DNA of 64,000 nucleotides from DASUPK01 sp963800285 (GTDB taxonomy: Bacteria; Actinomycetota; Thermoleophilia; Solirubrobacterales; 70-9). The notes beneath the pieces are model-generated. The model did not search any database. It had not been told where the DNA came from and worked only from the letters and a program-made list of their open reading frames with translations. The stretch is from the NCBI GenBank assembly GCA_963800285.1, contig CAWDAL010000014.1, positions 477,992 to 541,991 on the forward strand. The letters are read 5' to 3'. This document shows, in pieces, positions 17,181-25,965 of this stretch (position 1 is its first letter; each line of letters opens with the position of its first letter). The position numbers and the translations under genes are program-made.

Positions 17181-18577
17181 GTGCCCGGCGGGCGGCGGTC
17201 CGCCCAGGGCCGCTCGGCCTCGAGCTGCGCCCCGAGCGAGACCAGCACGTCCTCCCGGTTCGGCCGCGCCACCAGCATCACCGAGCGCGGCAGGCCGGAG
17301 TCCGTGAACCCCGCCGGGATGGTCGCCGCAGGCTGACCGGTGTAGTTCCAGGTCGCGGCGTAGGGATAGACGCCGCCCATGCCGTTGATCGTGCGCAGCG
17401 CGCCCTGGCCGCGCCAATGCCCGATCTCGACCGGCAGCTGAGCGGTGGCCGGGGTGAGCAGCACGTCGTAATCGCGCCAGAGCTCCATGATGCGCGCCGC
17501 GGCCGCCGGCATCCGGTCCCTGACCTTCGCCAGCCGCCGGTCGCTGAAGACCCTTCCGGCCCTGACGAAGCTCTTGGTCTGATCGGAGAGCCGCTCGGGA
17601 TGGGGCAGCGTCAGGGCCTCGTCGCGGATCCCGCGGAAATAGAGCGGATAGAAGTCCGTGTACATCCGGCCGTAGCTTGGACTCGCCTCGGTCACCTCGT
17701 GCCCCAGCGAGCGCAGCAGCTCGATCGTCTCCTGATAGGCGGCGAGGACCTCCGGCGCCTTCGGGCCCGGCAGGATCGTCTTCGTCGAGCAGGCGATCCG
17801 CAGCTTGCCGGGTCTCTCCCGGGCCGCCTCGACCAGGGGCCTCTCGAACGGCGGGGGCACATCGAAGTCCCCCTTCTCCGGGCCACTCATCACGTCGAGG
17901 TAGAGCGCCGTGTCCATGACCGTCCGGCTCACGCAACCGGAGACCGAAAGGCCGTACCAGTGCTCGCGATCGGGCGAGAGCGAGATCCGATTCCGCTGGG
18001 GCTTCAGGCCGAAGAGCCCGTTGTACGCGGCGGGGTAGCGGATGGAGCCTGCACCGTCCGTCGCGTGGGCGATCGCGCACATGCCGGCGGCGGTGGCGAC
18101 CCCGCTGCCGCCACTCGAGCCCCCGCAGGTGCGCGAGGTGTCCCATGGGTTGCGGGTGTCGCCCCAGGTCGGGCTCTCGGTGAAGCCGTAGATCGCCAGC
18201 TCGGGGAGGTTCGTCTTGCCGAGGATCGTCGCCCCCGCCTCGCGCAGCCGCCGCACGACCAGCCCGTCCTCGGCCGCCGGCTCGCCGTAGGCGGCGGTGC
18301 CTTGGGTGGTCACCTCGCCGGCGTAGTCGACGTTGTCCTTGATCGCGACCGGAACGCCGAGCAGTGACGCCTCCTCACCGTTGGCGAGCCGCTCCTCCGC
18401 GCGCTTGGCGTCGGCGCGGGCCTCCTCGGCGAGCACGACCCGAAAGGCGTTCAAGTCCGGGTCGAGGCTCCCGATCCGCTTCAGGTAGAGCTCGACGAGC
18501 TCCGTCGGCGAAACCTCCTTGGCGCGGACCATCTCCGCGATCCGGGCCGCCCCGGCGAACGCAACGTCGTCGCTCAT
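17177..18577 (-). CDS. amidase (amidase signature family)
   Basis: 466 aa from the ATG at 18577. The Ser-cisSer-Lys triad is visible: Lys80 in VAIKDNVD, the cis-Ser in GGSSGGSG (about residues 152-158) and nucleophile Ser178 in DGAGSIRYPA. This is the amidase-signature fold (GatA/amidohydrolase relatives). The absence of gatB/gatC neighbours and the C-terminus (GFTDSGLPRSVMLVARPNRE) suggest a general amidase acting on small amides, not GatA. A TAGCGT box 7 nt before the ATG supports this start over a GTG at 18586. Confidence 0.9.
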   Translation of the reverse strand: MSDDVAFAGAARIAEMVRAKEVSPTELVELYLKRIGSLDPDLNAFRVVLAEEARADAKRAEERLANGEEASLLGVPVAIKDNVDYAGEVTTQGTAAYGEPAAEDGLVVRRLREAGATILGKTNLPELAIYGFTESPTWGDTRNPWDTSRTCGGSSGGSGVATAAGMCAIAHATDGAGSIRYPAAYNGLFGLKPQRNRISLSPDREHWYGLSVSGCVSRTVMDTALYLDVMSGPEKGDFDVPPPFERPLVEAARERPGKLRIACSTKTILPGPKAPEVLAAYQETIELLRSLGHEVTEASPSYGRMYTDFYPLYFRGIRDEALTLPHPERLSDQTKSFVRAGRVFSDRRLAKVRDRMPAAAARIMELWRDYDVLLTPATAQLPVEIGHWRGQGALRTINGMGGVYPYAATWNYTGQPAATIPAGFTDSGLPRSVMLVARPNREDVLVSLGAQLEAERPWADRRPPGT

Positions 18578-18584
18578 GGACCGC

Positions 18585-18590
18585 ACGCTA
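18585..18590 (-). promoter_or_regulatory. leaderless -10 box (TAGCGT)
   Basis: On the minus strand TAGCGT is followed by 7 nt and then the amidase ATG (18577). Confidence 0.45.
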
Positions 18591-18606
18591 TCTGTACGCG
18601 CGGGCC

Positions 18607-18633
18607 GGGGTCCGACCCCTGGCGCCTAGCGCC
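18607..18633. terminator. two consecutive short hairpins
   Basis: GGGGTC-C-GACCCC (18607-18619) and GGCGC-CTA-GCGCC (18621-18633) are perfect inverted repeats downstream of the minus-strand SHOCT gene and upstream of the amidase promoter. They are a plausible termination region without a U-tract. Confidence 0.4.
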
Positions 18634-18667
18634 GGTGCTTGCGGTGACAGCGGCGGGAGTGGTGGCG

Positions 18668-19411
18668 CTAGTTCTCGGAGAGGATCTTGGCCTTCTCGCG
18701 CTCGAACTCCGAGTCGGTGAGCGCACCGGACTCCCGCAGCTTCTGCAGCCGCTCGAGCTTCGCGATCTGCCCTCCCGTCCCGTCACCACCGGAGGACGAG
18801 CCGGTCGTCCCCCAGGGCAGGCGGCTGGAGAGCTGCTGCATGGCGCGGGCCTGATCGAGGCCGGCGCTCATTCGCGACATCGGGCCGCCGCCCATGCCGC
18901 CCGTCGCGGTGGCGGTCGCGGGACGCTCGTCGCGCTTGCCGATGCCGCTGACGAGCCCCCAGAGCGCCATCAGGAGCGCCGGCACTCCCATCGCCAGGAA
19001 GACCCCGCCCACGATCAGGCCGCCGAGCTGCCCGCCGCTCGAGTCCTGGATCTGCTGGTTGGTGAGCGACGCGATCAGCGAAGTCGCCCCGGTCGCGGCG
19101 AAGAACAGCCCCCAGGCGAACAGCCCGAAGCTGAAGTTGCTGCCGCTGTTGAGCGGCCGGTCCTTGTCCCAGGGCGGATCGCCTCGGGCGGCGAAGAGCC
19201 CGGCGCCGATCAGCCCGCCGAAGATCCCGGCCATCAGCAGGAGGATGTCCGTCCCGGTGCCCGAGGGGCAGGGCTGGATCACGAGGTTGGGGTTGTTGCT
19301 CTGAGACGCGCACGTCCCGGTCTCGAGCAGCGAGACCAGCTTGACGTTGAAGAGCACGACCCCGCCGATGAACATCCCGAGGCCGAGCGGCGCTTTGATC
19401 AGATAGCCCAT
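18668..19411 (-). CDS. membrane protein with C-terminal SHOCT domain
   Basis: 247 aa. About four hydrophobic helices fill residues 5-165. A Gly/Met/Ser-rich linker then leads to a C-terminal SHOCT motif (LQKLRESGALTDSEFEREKA). SHOCT is a short, usually oligomerising helical domain at the end of bacterial membrane proteins, with no enzymatic role. An extracytoplasmic loop between helices 1 and 2 has two Cys residues that could form a disulfide. Function unknown. Confidence 0.75.
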   Translation of the reverse strand: MGYLIKAPLGLGMFIGGVVLFNVKLVSLLETGTCASQSNNPNLVIQPCPSGTGTDILLLMAGIFGGLIGAGLFAARGDPPWDKDRPLNSGSNFSFGLFAWGLFFAATGATSLIASLTNQQIQDSSGGQLGGLIVGGVFLAMGVPALLMALWGLVSGIGKRDERPATATATGGMGGGPMSRMSAGLDQARAMQQLSSRLPWGTTGSSSGGDGTGGQIAKLERLQKLRESGALTDSEFEREKAKILSEN

Positions 19412-19592
19412 CTCCCCGCCGGGACACTAACCCGCGCGGACGACAGGCGGTGGTCGTGGTGCTCCTAGGTGGAAAACCCCCAGACGGATCCGGTGCTACG
19501 GCCCGATGCCCGGAGCCTCGGAGAAGCGGAAGGTAACGAGGGCGTCGATGAGGTTGGCGCTGATGTGAAGCCGGGGGGCCCACCTGACCGCG

Positions 19593-20192
19593 ATGGAGAC
19601 GGAAATGGACCAGCGAGAGCAAGACAAACAGGAGCGGCGCAGGGAAGGCGACCGCAGATTCTTCGTCCGGCTGTTCGGCGTGATTGGCGGCGTCGCGATT
19701 CTGGGCCTGATCGGCGTCGCCTACGCGATCGGCTTCGGCAACGGCAAGGACGAGGGGCGCAAGTTGCAGCCGGCCTCCGCGCAGCTCTCAACGACCGAGA
19801 CTCAGGCCGCCGAGCCCTCGACCACACCTGCGAGCCCCTCCGGGGCCGGGGCCCTTCAGATCACGATGAACGATGACTTCTTCACTCCCAACATCGCCAC
19901 GACCAAGGCTGGATCGGTGACGATCAGCACCCCGAACTCGGGGCAGCTCGTGCATGAGCTGGTCCTGGTGAAGTCGCAGGCCGACCCCTCCAAGCTGCCC
20001 ACCACCTCCGACGGTGAGGTCGATGAGGCGAAGCTCGAAGCTGCCGGACAGGACGTGGGAGAGATTGCCGACGTGTCGCCCGGAAGCACGAAGAAAGGGA
20101 CGTTCAAGCTCCCGCCCGGCAGGTACGTGATGTTCTGCAACATCCCCGGCCATTACGCGGCGGGCATGTACGGAACGATCACCGCCCAATAG
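19593..20192 (+). CDS. membrane-anchored cupredoxin
   Basis: 199 aa. A basic N-terminus, one transmembrane helix (about residues 24-46), a Thr/Pro/Ala linker and a C-terminal cupredoxin fold. Type 1 copper ligands are recognisable: His121 (LVHELVL), Cys182, His187 and Met192 in FCNIPGHYAAGMYG, the plastocyanin/sulfocyanin C-x4-H-x4-M pattern. It would sit on the outer face of the membrane and shuttle electrons to or from an unseen partner; no oxidase genes are adjacent. An ATG four codons in (19605) is a possible alternative start. Confidence 0.85.
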   Translation: METEMDQREQDKQERRREGDRRFFVRLFGVIGGVAILGLIGVAYAIGFGNGKDEGRKLQPASAQLSTTETQAAEPSTTPASPSGAGALQITMNDDFFTPNIATTKAGSVTISTPNSGQLVHELVLVKSQADPSKLPTTSDGEVDEAKLEAAGQDVGEIADVSPGSTKKGTFKLPPGRYVMFCNIPGHYAAGMYGTITAQ

Positions 20193-20202
20193 TGGCGGGC
20201 GC

Positions 20203-20724
20203 TCAGCTCTGAGTTGCGGTCTCCCGGTGCGGCAGCTTCCAGTCGGGCCGCGGGAAGTGGCAGGTGTAGCCGTTCGGGTAGCGCTGCAGGTAGTCCTGGT
20301 GCTCCGGCTCGGCCTCCCAGAAGGGGACGGCCTCGCTGATCTCGGTGACCACCTTGCCCGGCCAGATGCCGGAGGCGTCGACGTCGGCGATCGTGTCCTC
20401 GGCGACCTGGCGCTGCTCGTCGGTCGTGTGGAAGATCTCGGAGCGGTAGCTCGAGCCGATGTCGTTGCCCTGGCGGTCCTTGGTCGTCGGGTCGTGGATC
20501 TGGAAGAAGAACTCGAGGATGTCCCGGTAGGAGATCCGCTCGGGATCGAAGACGATCTCAACGGCCTCGGCGTGGCCCGGATGGTTCCCGTAGGTCGGGT
20601 TGTCGTTCTGGCCGCCGGTGTATCCGACGCGGGTCGAGATGACGCCGTCGCGCTTGCGAAGCAGCTCCTGAACGCCCCAGAAGCAGCCGCCGGCGAGGAT
20701 CGCGGTCTCGGTGTTGTTCGTCAC
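20203..20724 (-). CDS. msrA: peptide-methionine (S)-S-oxide reductase
   Basis: 173 aa, standard MsrA length. The catalytic motif GGCFWGVQELL has Cys14, and STRVGYTGG and GHAEAVEIVFDP are conserved MsrA segments. A C-terminal Cys (NGYTCHFPRP) can serve as resolving residue. It repairs the S-epimer of methionine sulfoxide in oxidised proteins, using thioredoxin. No msrB is adjacent. Convergent with the cupredoxin gene, 10 bp between stops. Confidence 0.95.
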   Translation of the reverse strand: MTNNTETAILAGGCFWGVQELLRKRDGVISTRVGYTGGQNDNPTYGNHPGHAEAVEIVFDPERISYRDILEFFFQIHDPTTKDRQGNDIGSSYRSEIFHTTDEQRQVAEDTIADVDASGIWPGKVVTEISEAVPFWEAEPEHQDYLQRYPNGYTCHFPRPDWKLPHRETATQS

Positions 20725-20778
20725 GGGCGTGGCTCCTTCGGTCGAGGTCCGTGTTTCCGTACTCCTCAGTCCATCCTA

Positions 20779-20806
20779 GGCCCCCGGCGTTACTCGCCGG
20801 CGGGCC
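20779..20806. terminator. GC-rich hairpin directly after the Nudix gene
   Basis: An 11-bp stem with one bulged C (20779-20789 against 20795-20806, loop of about 5 nt) sits immediately beyond the Nudix stop codon. It has no U-run; termination is likely but not shown. Confidence 0.5.
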
Positions 20807-21298
20807 TCAGGCGCCGGGCATCGGCTGCCGGGTCCAGGGCGTCAGCGCCCGCGTGAAGCGCCGCCACCGGTAGCGCCGCAGCGCCTTCTTGACGAGCTCC
20901 TTGTCGTGCGGGTAGGTGAGCAGATCGTCGGCCTCATCGGGGCTGAGCCAGCGGAGCTCGTCGACCTCGTCGTGCGGCTTGAACTCCCCCCTGACCGGCT
21001 CCATCAGCCAATAGCGGACCAGCTTCCTCCGGGACTTTCGGTCGAGATAGGAGACGTGCGGTAGCTCCGGCCCGAGCTCGCACTCGTAGCCGATCTCCTC
21101 GTGGACCTCGCGAAGGGCCGCCTCCTGCCACCCCTCCCCCTTCTCGAGCTTGCCCTTCGGCAGGGACCAGTCCCCGTACTTCGGGCGGTGGATGACCGCT
21201 ACCCGCGGGCGACCCTCTCCGTCCCGATGGACCACCACGCCGCCGGCGGCCGTGATGTCCGGGTTGCCGCCCGCCAGCTTGAAGTCGCGTCGGGCCAC
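20807..21298 (-). CDS. Nudix hydrolase (MutT-like)
   Basis: 163 aa. The Nudix box is complete: GKLEKGEGWQEAALREVHEE followed by IG, giving the metal-binding R-E-x-x-E-E core. The start AAGGVVVHRDG and IHRPKYGDWSLPKG resemble the N-domain of actinobacterial MutT1 but the phosphohistidine phosphatase domain is absent. Substrate could be an oxidised nucleotide or a dinucleotide polyphosphate. Confidence 0.9.
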   Translation of the reverse strand: MARRDFKLAGGNPDITAAGGVVVHRDGEGRPRVAVIHRPKYGDWSLPKGKLEKGEGWQEAALREVHEEIGYECELGPELPHVSYLDRKSRRKLVRYWLMEPVRGEFKPHDEVDELRWLSPDEADDLLTYPHDKELVKKALRRYRWRRFTRALTPWTRQPMPGA

Positions 21299-21333
21299 GG
21301 CTGGAGATTACGGGCCCGAGGCAACGATCCTGT

Positions 21334-21927
21334 TTACATCTCGGTGAAGCGCCGCAGCGCCTCCTTGCCTCCCCCGACGATCGGATCGCCGTGGGCGAAG
21401 AGGAGGCTGTCGAAGTCGTGGTCGAGGATCCGCGAATAGGACTCGCGCAGGCCTCGCTTCACTCCCTCGGGGTCGTCGCCGAGCAGCGAATCCGAGAAGA
21501 AATCCATCTCGCCGTCGTAGTGGCGGATCCCATCCGCGATCGAGAGGGCGCCGGCGTCGCCGATCAGCAGGGCGCTCTCGTCCGGGCAGATCGCGCCGAT
21601 CTCGATCGTATGGATCCGCGGCGCGATCTCGTCGCCGAAGTCGAACCCCTCCACGTCGGGCCCGTTCTCGAACTCGTGCAGCCCCGGCTTCGAACAGTGA
21701 ATCGTGCAGCCGAGCTCCTGCTGGAGGAGCTCGGCGTGACGAAGGTGATGGCGGTTCGAGAGCAGCACCCGCTCCGGCGGCTCCCCGGCGAACGCGTCGA
21801 TTCCCTCCTCGGGCAGCAGCGCGTCGATCACGGCGCGCGCGGGCCGAACCCAGTACGAGCTCACCTCGCCGCCGGTGCTCGGGTGGGTCGCGGTCCAGTG
21901 CCAGACGCCGGGGAGGATCTCCTTCAT
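21334..21927 (-). CDS. MBL-fold-like protein lacking the canonical metal motif
   Basis: 197 aa. N-terminal LPGVWHW and the layout of strands, GDAGALS, and C-terminal LLFAHGDPIVGGG resemble metallo-beta-lactamase-fold proteins. At the place of HxHxDH it has LLSNRHHLRHAELL, so the usual di-metal site is altered. It may bind a single metal or act by another chemistry. Function unknown; neighbours give no clear hint. Confidence 0.6.
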   Translation of the reverse strand: MKEILPGVWHWTATHPSTGGEVSSYWVRPARAVIDALLPEEGIDAFAGEPPERVLLSNRHHLRHAELLQQELGCTIHCSKPGLHEFENGPDVEGFDFGDEIAPRIHTIEIGAICPDESALLIGDAGALSIADGIRHYDGEMDFFSDSLLGDDPEGVKRGLRESYSRILDHDFDSLLFAHGDPIVGGGKEALRRFTEM

Positions 21928-21952
21928 CCCGGGCCCTATACCCGCAGTCGCA

Positions 21953-22600
21953 CTAGATCCACTCCAGGATCACGCCGAAGAGCAGCACCGAGACGATCAC
22001 GACCGCGGCCATGGCCCCGACGATCCGCAATCGCGAGCGATTGTCGGGCCGGTCGTAGACGTAGCCCGCGATCAGGAAGAACCAGAGGTAGCCGAAGAGG
22101 ACGATCAGCGGGACGCAGGGGAAGTTCCACCACCAGTACTCCCAGTGGAAGTAGCCGGTCCCGTGCAGGAGGACCTCGACGAAGGTCGCGAAGAGGGAGA
22201 AGCCGAGGCCGATCGTCAGCCGGTTCGGCATCCCGAGCAATTTCTGCCGGGGGTCCTCCGGGAGGGACTTCGCGTAGATGACGCCCGAGATCGCGAACAT
22301 CAGCGAGATCTCGATCGTCAGCCCGATCAGGATCAGATAGGCCGTGTCGCCGGTCACCGTCCAGAGCGCCGCGCGGTCCGAGAAGTGGAGGATCAGGGAG
22401 TTGGCGATCTCGTTGATCCAGTCCGCGAGCCAGAAGGCGATGCCGGCAAGGACGATGTCCCAGCGCCGCCGCTCCACCTCGACGGCGTACACGTAGATCA
22501 CCAGCGTCAGCAGCGTGACCACGTACCACTTGAACTGATGCTCGTCGCGCAGCAGGTGCTGGGCCTGCAGGGTGAAGTCGGTGACGGAGGTGAGCGGCAC
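21953..22600 (-). CDS. integral membrane protein, unknown family
   Basis: 215 aa, predicted six hydrophobic helices and unusually aromatic (FHWEYWWWNFP near residue 150). A conserved-looking polar segment WLADWINEIANSLILHF within an early helix and GLTIEISLMFAISG suggest a channel, transporter or lipid enzyme, but no family is recognised. It diverges from the DUF429 gene. Confidence 0.65.
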   Translation of the reverse strand: MPLTSVTDFTLQAQHLLRDEHQFKWYVVTLLTLVIYVYAVEVERRRWDIVLAGIAFWLADWINEIANSLILHFSDRAALWTVTGDTAYLILIGLTIEISLMFAISGVIYAKSLPEDPRQKLLGMPNRLTIGLGFSLFATFVEVLLHGTGYFHWEYWWWNFPCVPLIVLFGYLWFFLIAGYVYDRPDNRSRLRIVGAMAAVVIVSVLLFGVILEWI

Positions 22601-22615
22601 GCGGGCGACTCTATT

Positions 22616-22621
22616 TAGGAT
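22616..22621 (+). promoter_or_regulatory. leaderless -10 box (TAGGAT)
   Basis: TAGGAT is followed by 6 nt and then the GTG at 22628. Confidence 0.5.
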
Positions 22622-22627
22622 CGCCGG

Positions 22628-23383
22628 GTGCGGACGCTCGGCATCGACCTCGCTGCGCAGCCCGCCAACACGAGCGTCTGCGCGATCGACTGGGACGGCG
22701 ACTCGCCCCGGGTCATCCGCCTGGAATCAGGCCTCGACGACGAAGCGCTCCTCGACGCGATCTCCGAGTCCGGCAAGGTCGGGATCGACGCGCCCTTCGG
22801 CTGGCCCGACGAGTTCGTCGACGCGATGGTCGCCCATCGAGACCGGGCGGGTTGGCCGGGCGCGGGCGAGGACCAGGATCTCTACCGCTTCCATCTGAGC
22901 TTCCGCGCCACCGATCGCCATCTGATCGAGGGTGGCGCCCGGCGGCCGCTGAGCGTCTCGACCGACCTGATCGGCGTGGTCGCCATGCGCTGCGCCAATC
23001 TGCTCGACCGCCTCGCGGCCCGCGGCGAGCCCGTCGACCGGGCGGGCTCGGGCAAGGTGATCGAGGCGTACCCCGCCCCGGCGCTGGCCGGCTGGGGCAT
23101 CTCGGCTACCGGCTACAAGAGCCGCGTCGGCGTCGCTCGGATCCCGGAGCTCCTCTCCCGTGTCGAGGAGGGTCTGGGCGGGATCGAGATGACCCCGCGG
23201 GAACGCGAGCTTGCCGGCGTCGATCACAACTGCTTCGACGCTTTGATCGCCTCGCTGGTCGCCAGGGCCGCTGCCCTCGGGCTCACCCAGGGCCCCGAAT
23301 CCACCGAGGACGTCGACCGCGCCGTGCGCGAAGGTTGGATCCACGTGCCGACCAATCCCCTCTCCGACCTGATCTCGCCATGA
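22628..23383 (+). CDS. DUF429 protein (predicted RNase H-like fold nuclease)
   Basis: 251 aa. N-terminal TLGIDLAAQPANTSVC and VGIDAPFGWP, and the C-terminal GVDHNCFDALIASLVARAAA, are the DUF429 hallmarks: two acidic strand ends plus a D-x-x-x-D-A-x-x-A helix, as in RNase H-like nucleases. The family is predicted to cleave nucleic acid, with no settled substrate. The GTG start is fixed by the -10 box. The stop overlaps the next start (ATGA), so the membrane protein after it is translationally coupled. Confidence 0.85.
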   Translation: MRTLGIDLAAQPANTSVCAIDWDGDSPRVIRLESGLDDEALLDAISESGKVGIDAPFGWPDEFVDAMVAHRDRAGWPGAGEDQDLYRFHLSFRATDRHLIEGGARRPLSVSTDLIGVVAMRCANLLDRLAARGEPVDRAGSGKVIEAYPAPALAGWGISATGYKSRVGVARIPELLSRVEEGLGGIEMTPRERELAGVDHNCFDALIASLVARAAALGLTQGPESTEDVDRAVREGWIHVPTNPLSDLISP

Positions 23384-24129
23384 GCAGCGAGAAGCGGAAG
23401 AGGCTCTCCCCGCGGGCGGTCGCGCGCGAGGTCGCGGCTTCCTACCGGACCCACTGGCTCTTCCTGATCCTGACGGCCATGGTCATCCTGCTGCCACAGG
23501 CGATCGCGGACGGCTTTCTCGACCACCTCCAGGTCGAGGGGATCCGCAACGCCCGCGACGTCACGATCCTGGCCGCGGTGCCCCTGACCGTCGTCATCAA
23601 CCTCGGTGGCCAGGCCTTCTACGCCGGGCTGACGGCAGCCGCTGTGATCGAGTGGCGAGAGCACCGCCCGCTCCCGAACATTCGCGCGCTCCTACGGGCC
23701 GTCCCGATCAAGCGGCTGATCGTCGTGGACCTCGTCCTCTCCTTCGGCAGCGCACTGGGGCTCCTGCTGCTGGTCATCCCGGGCCTGGTCTTCCTCGCCT
23801 TGTTCAGCCTCGCCCCGGCGATCGTCAAGTTCGAGCACCGCGACGTCTGGGGCTCGCTGCGGCGCAGCCGCGAGATCGTCCGCGGCAATTTCTGGCCGGT
23901 GATGTGGATGGTCGTCGGGACGATCGTCGTCACCGAGCTGGCGGTCGAGGCGGTGAGCCTGCCGTTCGGCAGCGACCCCCTGATCGCGCTCGTCGACCTG
24001 ATCGCCGACGGACTGCTGCAGCCGATCGAGGGATTGGTGATCGCAGTCGTCGCACTCAATCTGCTCGAGCTGCGCGGCGAGCTCCCCGACCGGTCCGTGC
24101 TGAGCCGCGCCGTCGGCGACGCCCCCTGA
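23380..24129 (+). CDS. YciC-like multi-helix membrane protein
   Basis: 249 aa. Basic N-terminus, then about five or six helices. The segment RVAIV-like LLLLVIPGLVFLALFSLAPA followed by VKFEHRDVWGSLRRSREIVRGNFW is characteristic of bacterial YciC / glycerophosphodiester-phosphodiesterase membrane-domain proteins. Role unknown. Its ATG overlaps the DUF429 stop, pointing to co-translation. A perfect 10-bp hairpin follows. Confidence 0.7.
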   Translation: MSSEKRKRLSPRAVAREVAASYRTHWLFLILTAMVILLPQAIADGFLDHLQVEGIRNARDVTILAAVPLTVVINLGGQAFYAGLTAAAVIEWREHRPLPNIRALLRAVPIKRLIVVDLVLSFGSALGLLLLVIPGLVFLALFSLAPAIVKFEHRDVWGSLRRSREIVRGNFWPVMWMVVGTIVVTELAVEAVSLPFGSDPLIALVDLIADGLLQPIEGLVIAVVALNLLELRGELPDRSVLSRAVGDAP

Positions 24130-24138
24130 AAGACAAAC

Positions 24139-24161
24139 GGGCCGCCCCCCTGGGGCGGCCC
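24139..24161 (+). terminator. perfect 10-bp hairpin
   Basis: GGGCCGCCCC (24139-24148) pairs perfectly with GGGGCGGCCC (24152-24161) around a CCT loop, 10 bp after the stop of the preceding gene. There is no U-tract. Confidence 0.7.
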
Positions 24162-24301
24162 GAGAGTCCAAACGGCGGCGGGCGGGTGATTTGGTTTCCT
24201 GCTCCCCTTGGCGCGTGGGAGTCTGGCCGCCGGCCGGCCTGCCGTCATCGGGAGGAACTCCGGTCTTGAGTCCGTAGTTCTCCCCGGTTTCGGAAAGCAA
24301 A
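24162..24301. other. non-coding gap between terminators
   Basis: No convincing gene. An imperfect inverted repeat (GGAGGAACTCCGG against CCGTAGTTCTCC, roughly 24250-24284) is the only structure seen between two clear terminators. Confidence 0.4.
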
Positions 24302-24327
24302 GAGGCCGGAGCGTTCGCTCCGGCCTC
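24302..24327 (-). terminator. intrinsic terminator of the CsbD gene
   Basis: GAGGCCGGAGC (24302-24312) pairs perfectly with GCTCCGGCCTC (24317-24327) around a 4-nt loop. Read on the minus strand it is followed by TTTGCTTT, a proper T-rich tail. Confidence 0.8.
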
Positions 24328-24356
24328 GTCCCTGCTTCAGCTGTTTCAGCGGGCGG

Positions 24357-24548
24357 TCAGTCGCGCGAGTCGTCGTTGTGGCCGACGTTCTCCTTCACCT
24401 TGTCGGCTGCGTCGTCGACCTTGTCCTTGACGCTCGAAACCGCTCGGTCCACCTTGCCCTCGCGCTTGAGCTTCTCGTCATCCGTGAGGTCGCCGGCCGC
24501 TTCCTTCGTGCGGCCCTTCGCCTCATCGATGTGCTCACCCATTTCCAT
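24357..24548 (-). CDS. CsbD-family stress protein
   Basis: 63 aa, hydrophilic and helical. DEAKGRTKEAAGDLTDDEKL then KREGKVDRA is the CsbD signature; the family is induced by general stress in many bacteria, with unknown mechanism. AAAGGAG precedes the ATG at 24548. A terminator with T-tail follows the gene, so it is a monocistronic unit. Confidence 0.92.
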   Translation of the reverse strand: MEMGEHIDEAKGRTKEAAGDLTDDEKLKREGKVDRAVSSVKDKVDDAADKVKENVGHNDDSRD

Positions 24549-24639
24549 CGTCTCCTTTGTCGTTCCCCCCTCTCGTACCCGACGAGCAACGTGAAAAACG
24601 CGGGATGACAGAAGGCCTTCCAGGCGCGAAGATCAGTCG

Positions 24640-25965
24640 GTGAGCGCAACCGCGAGGGAGAGACTGAGCGTCGACGACGCCCAAATCCTGCGCCTGGAGT
24701 CGCAGGCGATCAAGGGCCACACCGGCAAGGTGCTGATCCTCGCCCCCGACTCGGCCGGTCGCCCCGTGCCGGTGCCGAAGCTCCGGGAGCGGGTGTCGGA
24801 GCGGATGAACGCGTTCCCCCGGCTCGGCCAGAGGGTCGTCGAGCCCCGCCTCGGGCTCGGCCGCCCGGCCTGGGTCGAGGCCGACGAGTTGGATCTCGAC
24901 TGGCACGTAGCCGAGCCCACTCACGCCGACGCGCTCTCCGACGAGGAGCTTCGCGCCGCCGTGGGCGAGCTGCTCTCGGAGAGGCTCGACCACACCCGCC
25001 CCCTCTGGCGGCTCGACGTCCTGCCGCTCACCGGCGACCGGACCGCGATCGTGGGCCGCATTCACCACGCGATGGCCGATGGGGTGAGCGCGATCAAGCT
25101 GGCCGCGGGACTGCTCTGGGACCGCGACGTCGAGACCCCCAACCCGCACGCGGCCGCGCCGGCGCCCGGCCCCGCGAGGAAGATCGAGCCCTCCCCCGGT
25201 CCCGCCGCCGGCGCCGCCGAGGAGCGGATCGTGGTGCGGCTGCCGTCCGCCCTCTGGCGGGAGCTCCGACCGGGACGCGACACCACGCTCGACCAGCACA
25301 TCGGCCCGGCCCGCGAGGTCGCCTGGAGCAGCTTCCCCCTCGAGCGCCTGAAGCGGATCGGGCACAGCGCCCCCGAGGGCGCCACGGTGAACGACGTCGT
25401 CCTCGCCGTCGTCGCCGGAGCCCTGCGCCGCTGGCTGCCAGAGGCCAGCGGGATCGCCAGGGACCTACGCGTCCAGATTCCCGTCTGCCTGCATGCCCGC
25501 GAGGAGGAGAAGGGAGAGCTCGGCAACCGGGACTCGTTCATGAACGTGGACCTGCCGATCGCGGAGCCGGACCCGCAGGAGCGCCTGCGTTTCATCAACG
25601 CGGAGACGAGGGAGAGAAAGCTCGATCACGATGCGGACGCTCTCTACGCCTTCTTCCACGCCCTCGGGCGATTCCGGCCTCTCTACAAGGGGGTGACCCG
25701 GCTGACAGCGGGACCTCGCGAGTTCGCGCTCTCGGTCTCGAACGTCCCGGGACCGAGGGACCGCGCGGTGATCCTCGGCCACGCCGTTGAGCAGCTCTGC
25801 TCCTTCGCCGAGCCGGCCGACCGGCACGCCCTGCGGATCTCGGTCGTCTCCCTCGGCGGCGAGCTCGCCTTCGGGCTCTGCTCCGACCCCGACGCGATCT
25901 CGAACCTTGACGCGCTGCGCGGCGCCCTCGGGGACTCGATCTCCGAGCTGGAGGTGGCGGTCTGA
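24640..25965 (+). CDS. wax ester synthase / diacylglycerol acyltransferase (WS/DGAT)
   Basis: 441 aa. The HHxxxDG active-site motif is IHHAMADGVS (His142, His143, Asp147), followed by PLWR upstream (RPLWRLDVLPL) and the C-terminal NVPGP. This is the bacterial WS/DGAT (Tgs) family making wax esters or triacylglycerol from acyl-CoA at the membrane. Start GTG at 24640. The next gene begins one base into this stop (TGATG), so acyltransferase and DNA-end phosphoesterase share an mRNA, an odd pairing. Confidence 0.92.
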   Translation: MSATARERLSVDDAQILRLESQAIKGHTGKVLILAPDSAGRPVPVPKLRERVSERMNAFPRLGQRVVEPRLGLGRPAWVEADELDLDWHVAEPTHADALSDEELRAAVGELLSERLDHTRPLWRLDVLPLTGDRTAIVGRIHHAMADGVSAIKLAAGLLWDRDVETPNPHAAAPAPGPARKIEPSPGPAAGAAEERIVVRLPSALWRELRPGRDTTLDQHIGPAREVAWSSFPLERLKRIGHSAPEGATVNDVVLAVVAGALRRWLPEASGIARDLRVQIPVCLHAREEEKGELGNRDSFMNVDLPIAEPDPQERLRFINAETRERKLDHDADALYAFFHALGRFRPLYKGVTRLTAGPREFALSVSNVPGPRDRAVILGHAVEQLCSFAEPADRHALRISVVSLGGELAFGLCSDPDAISNLDALRGALGDSISELEVAV

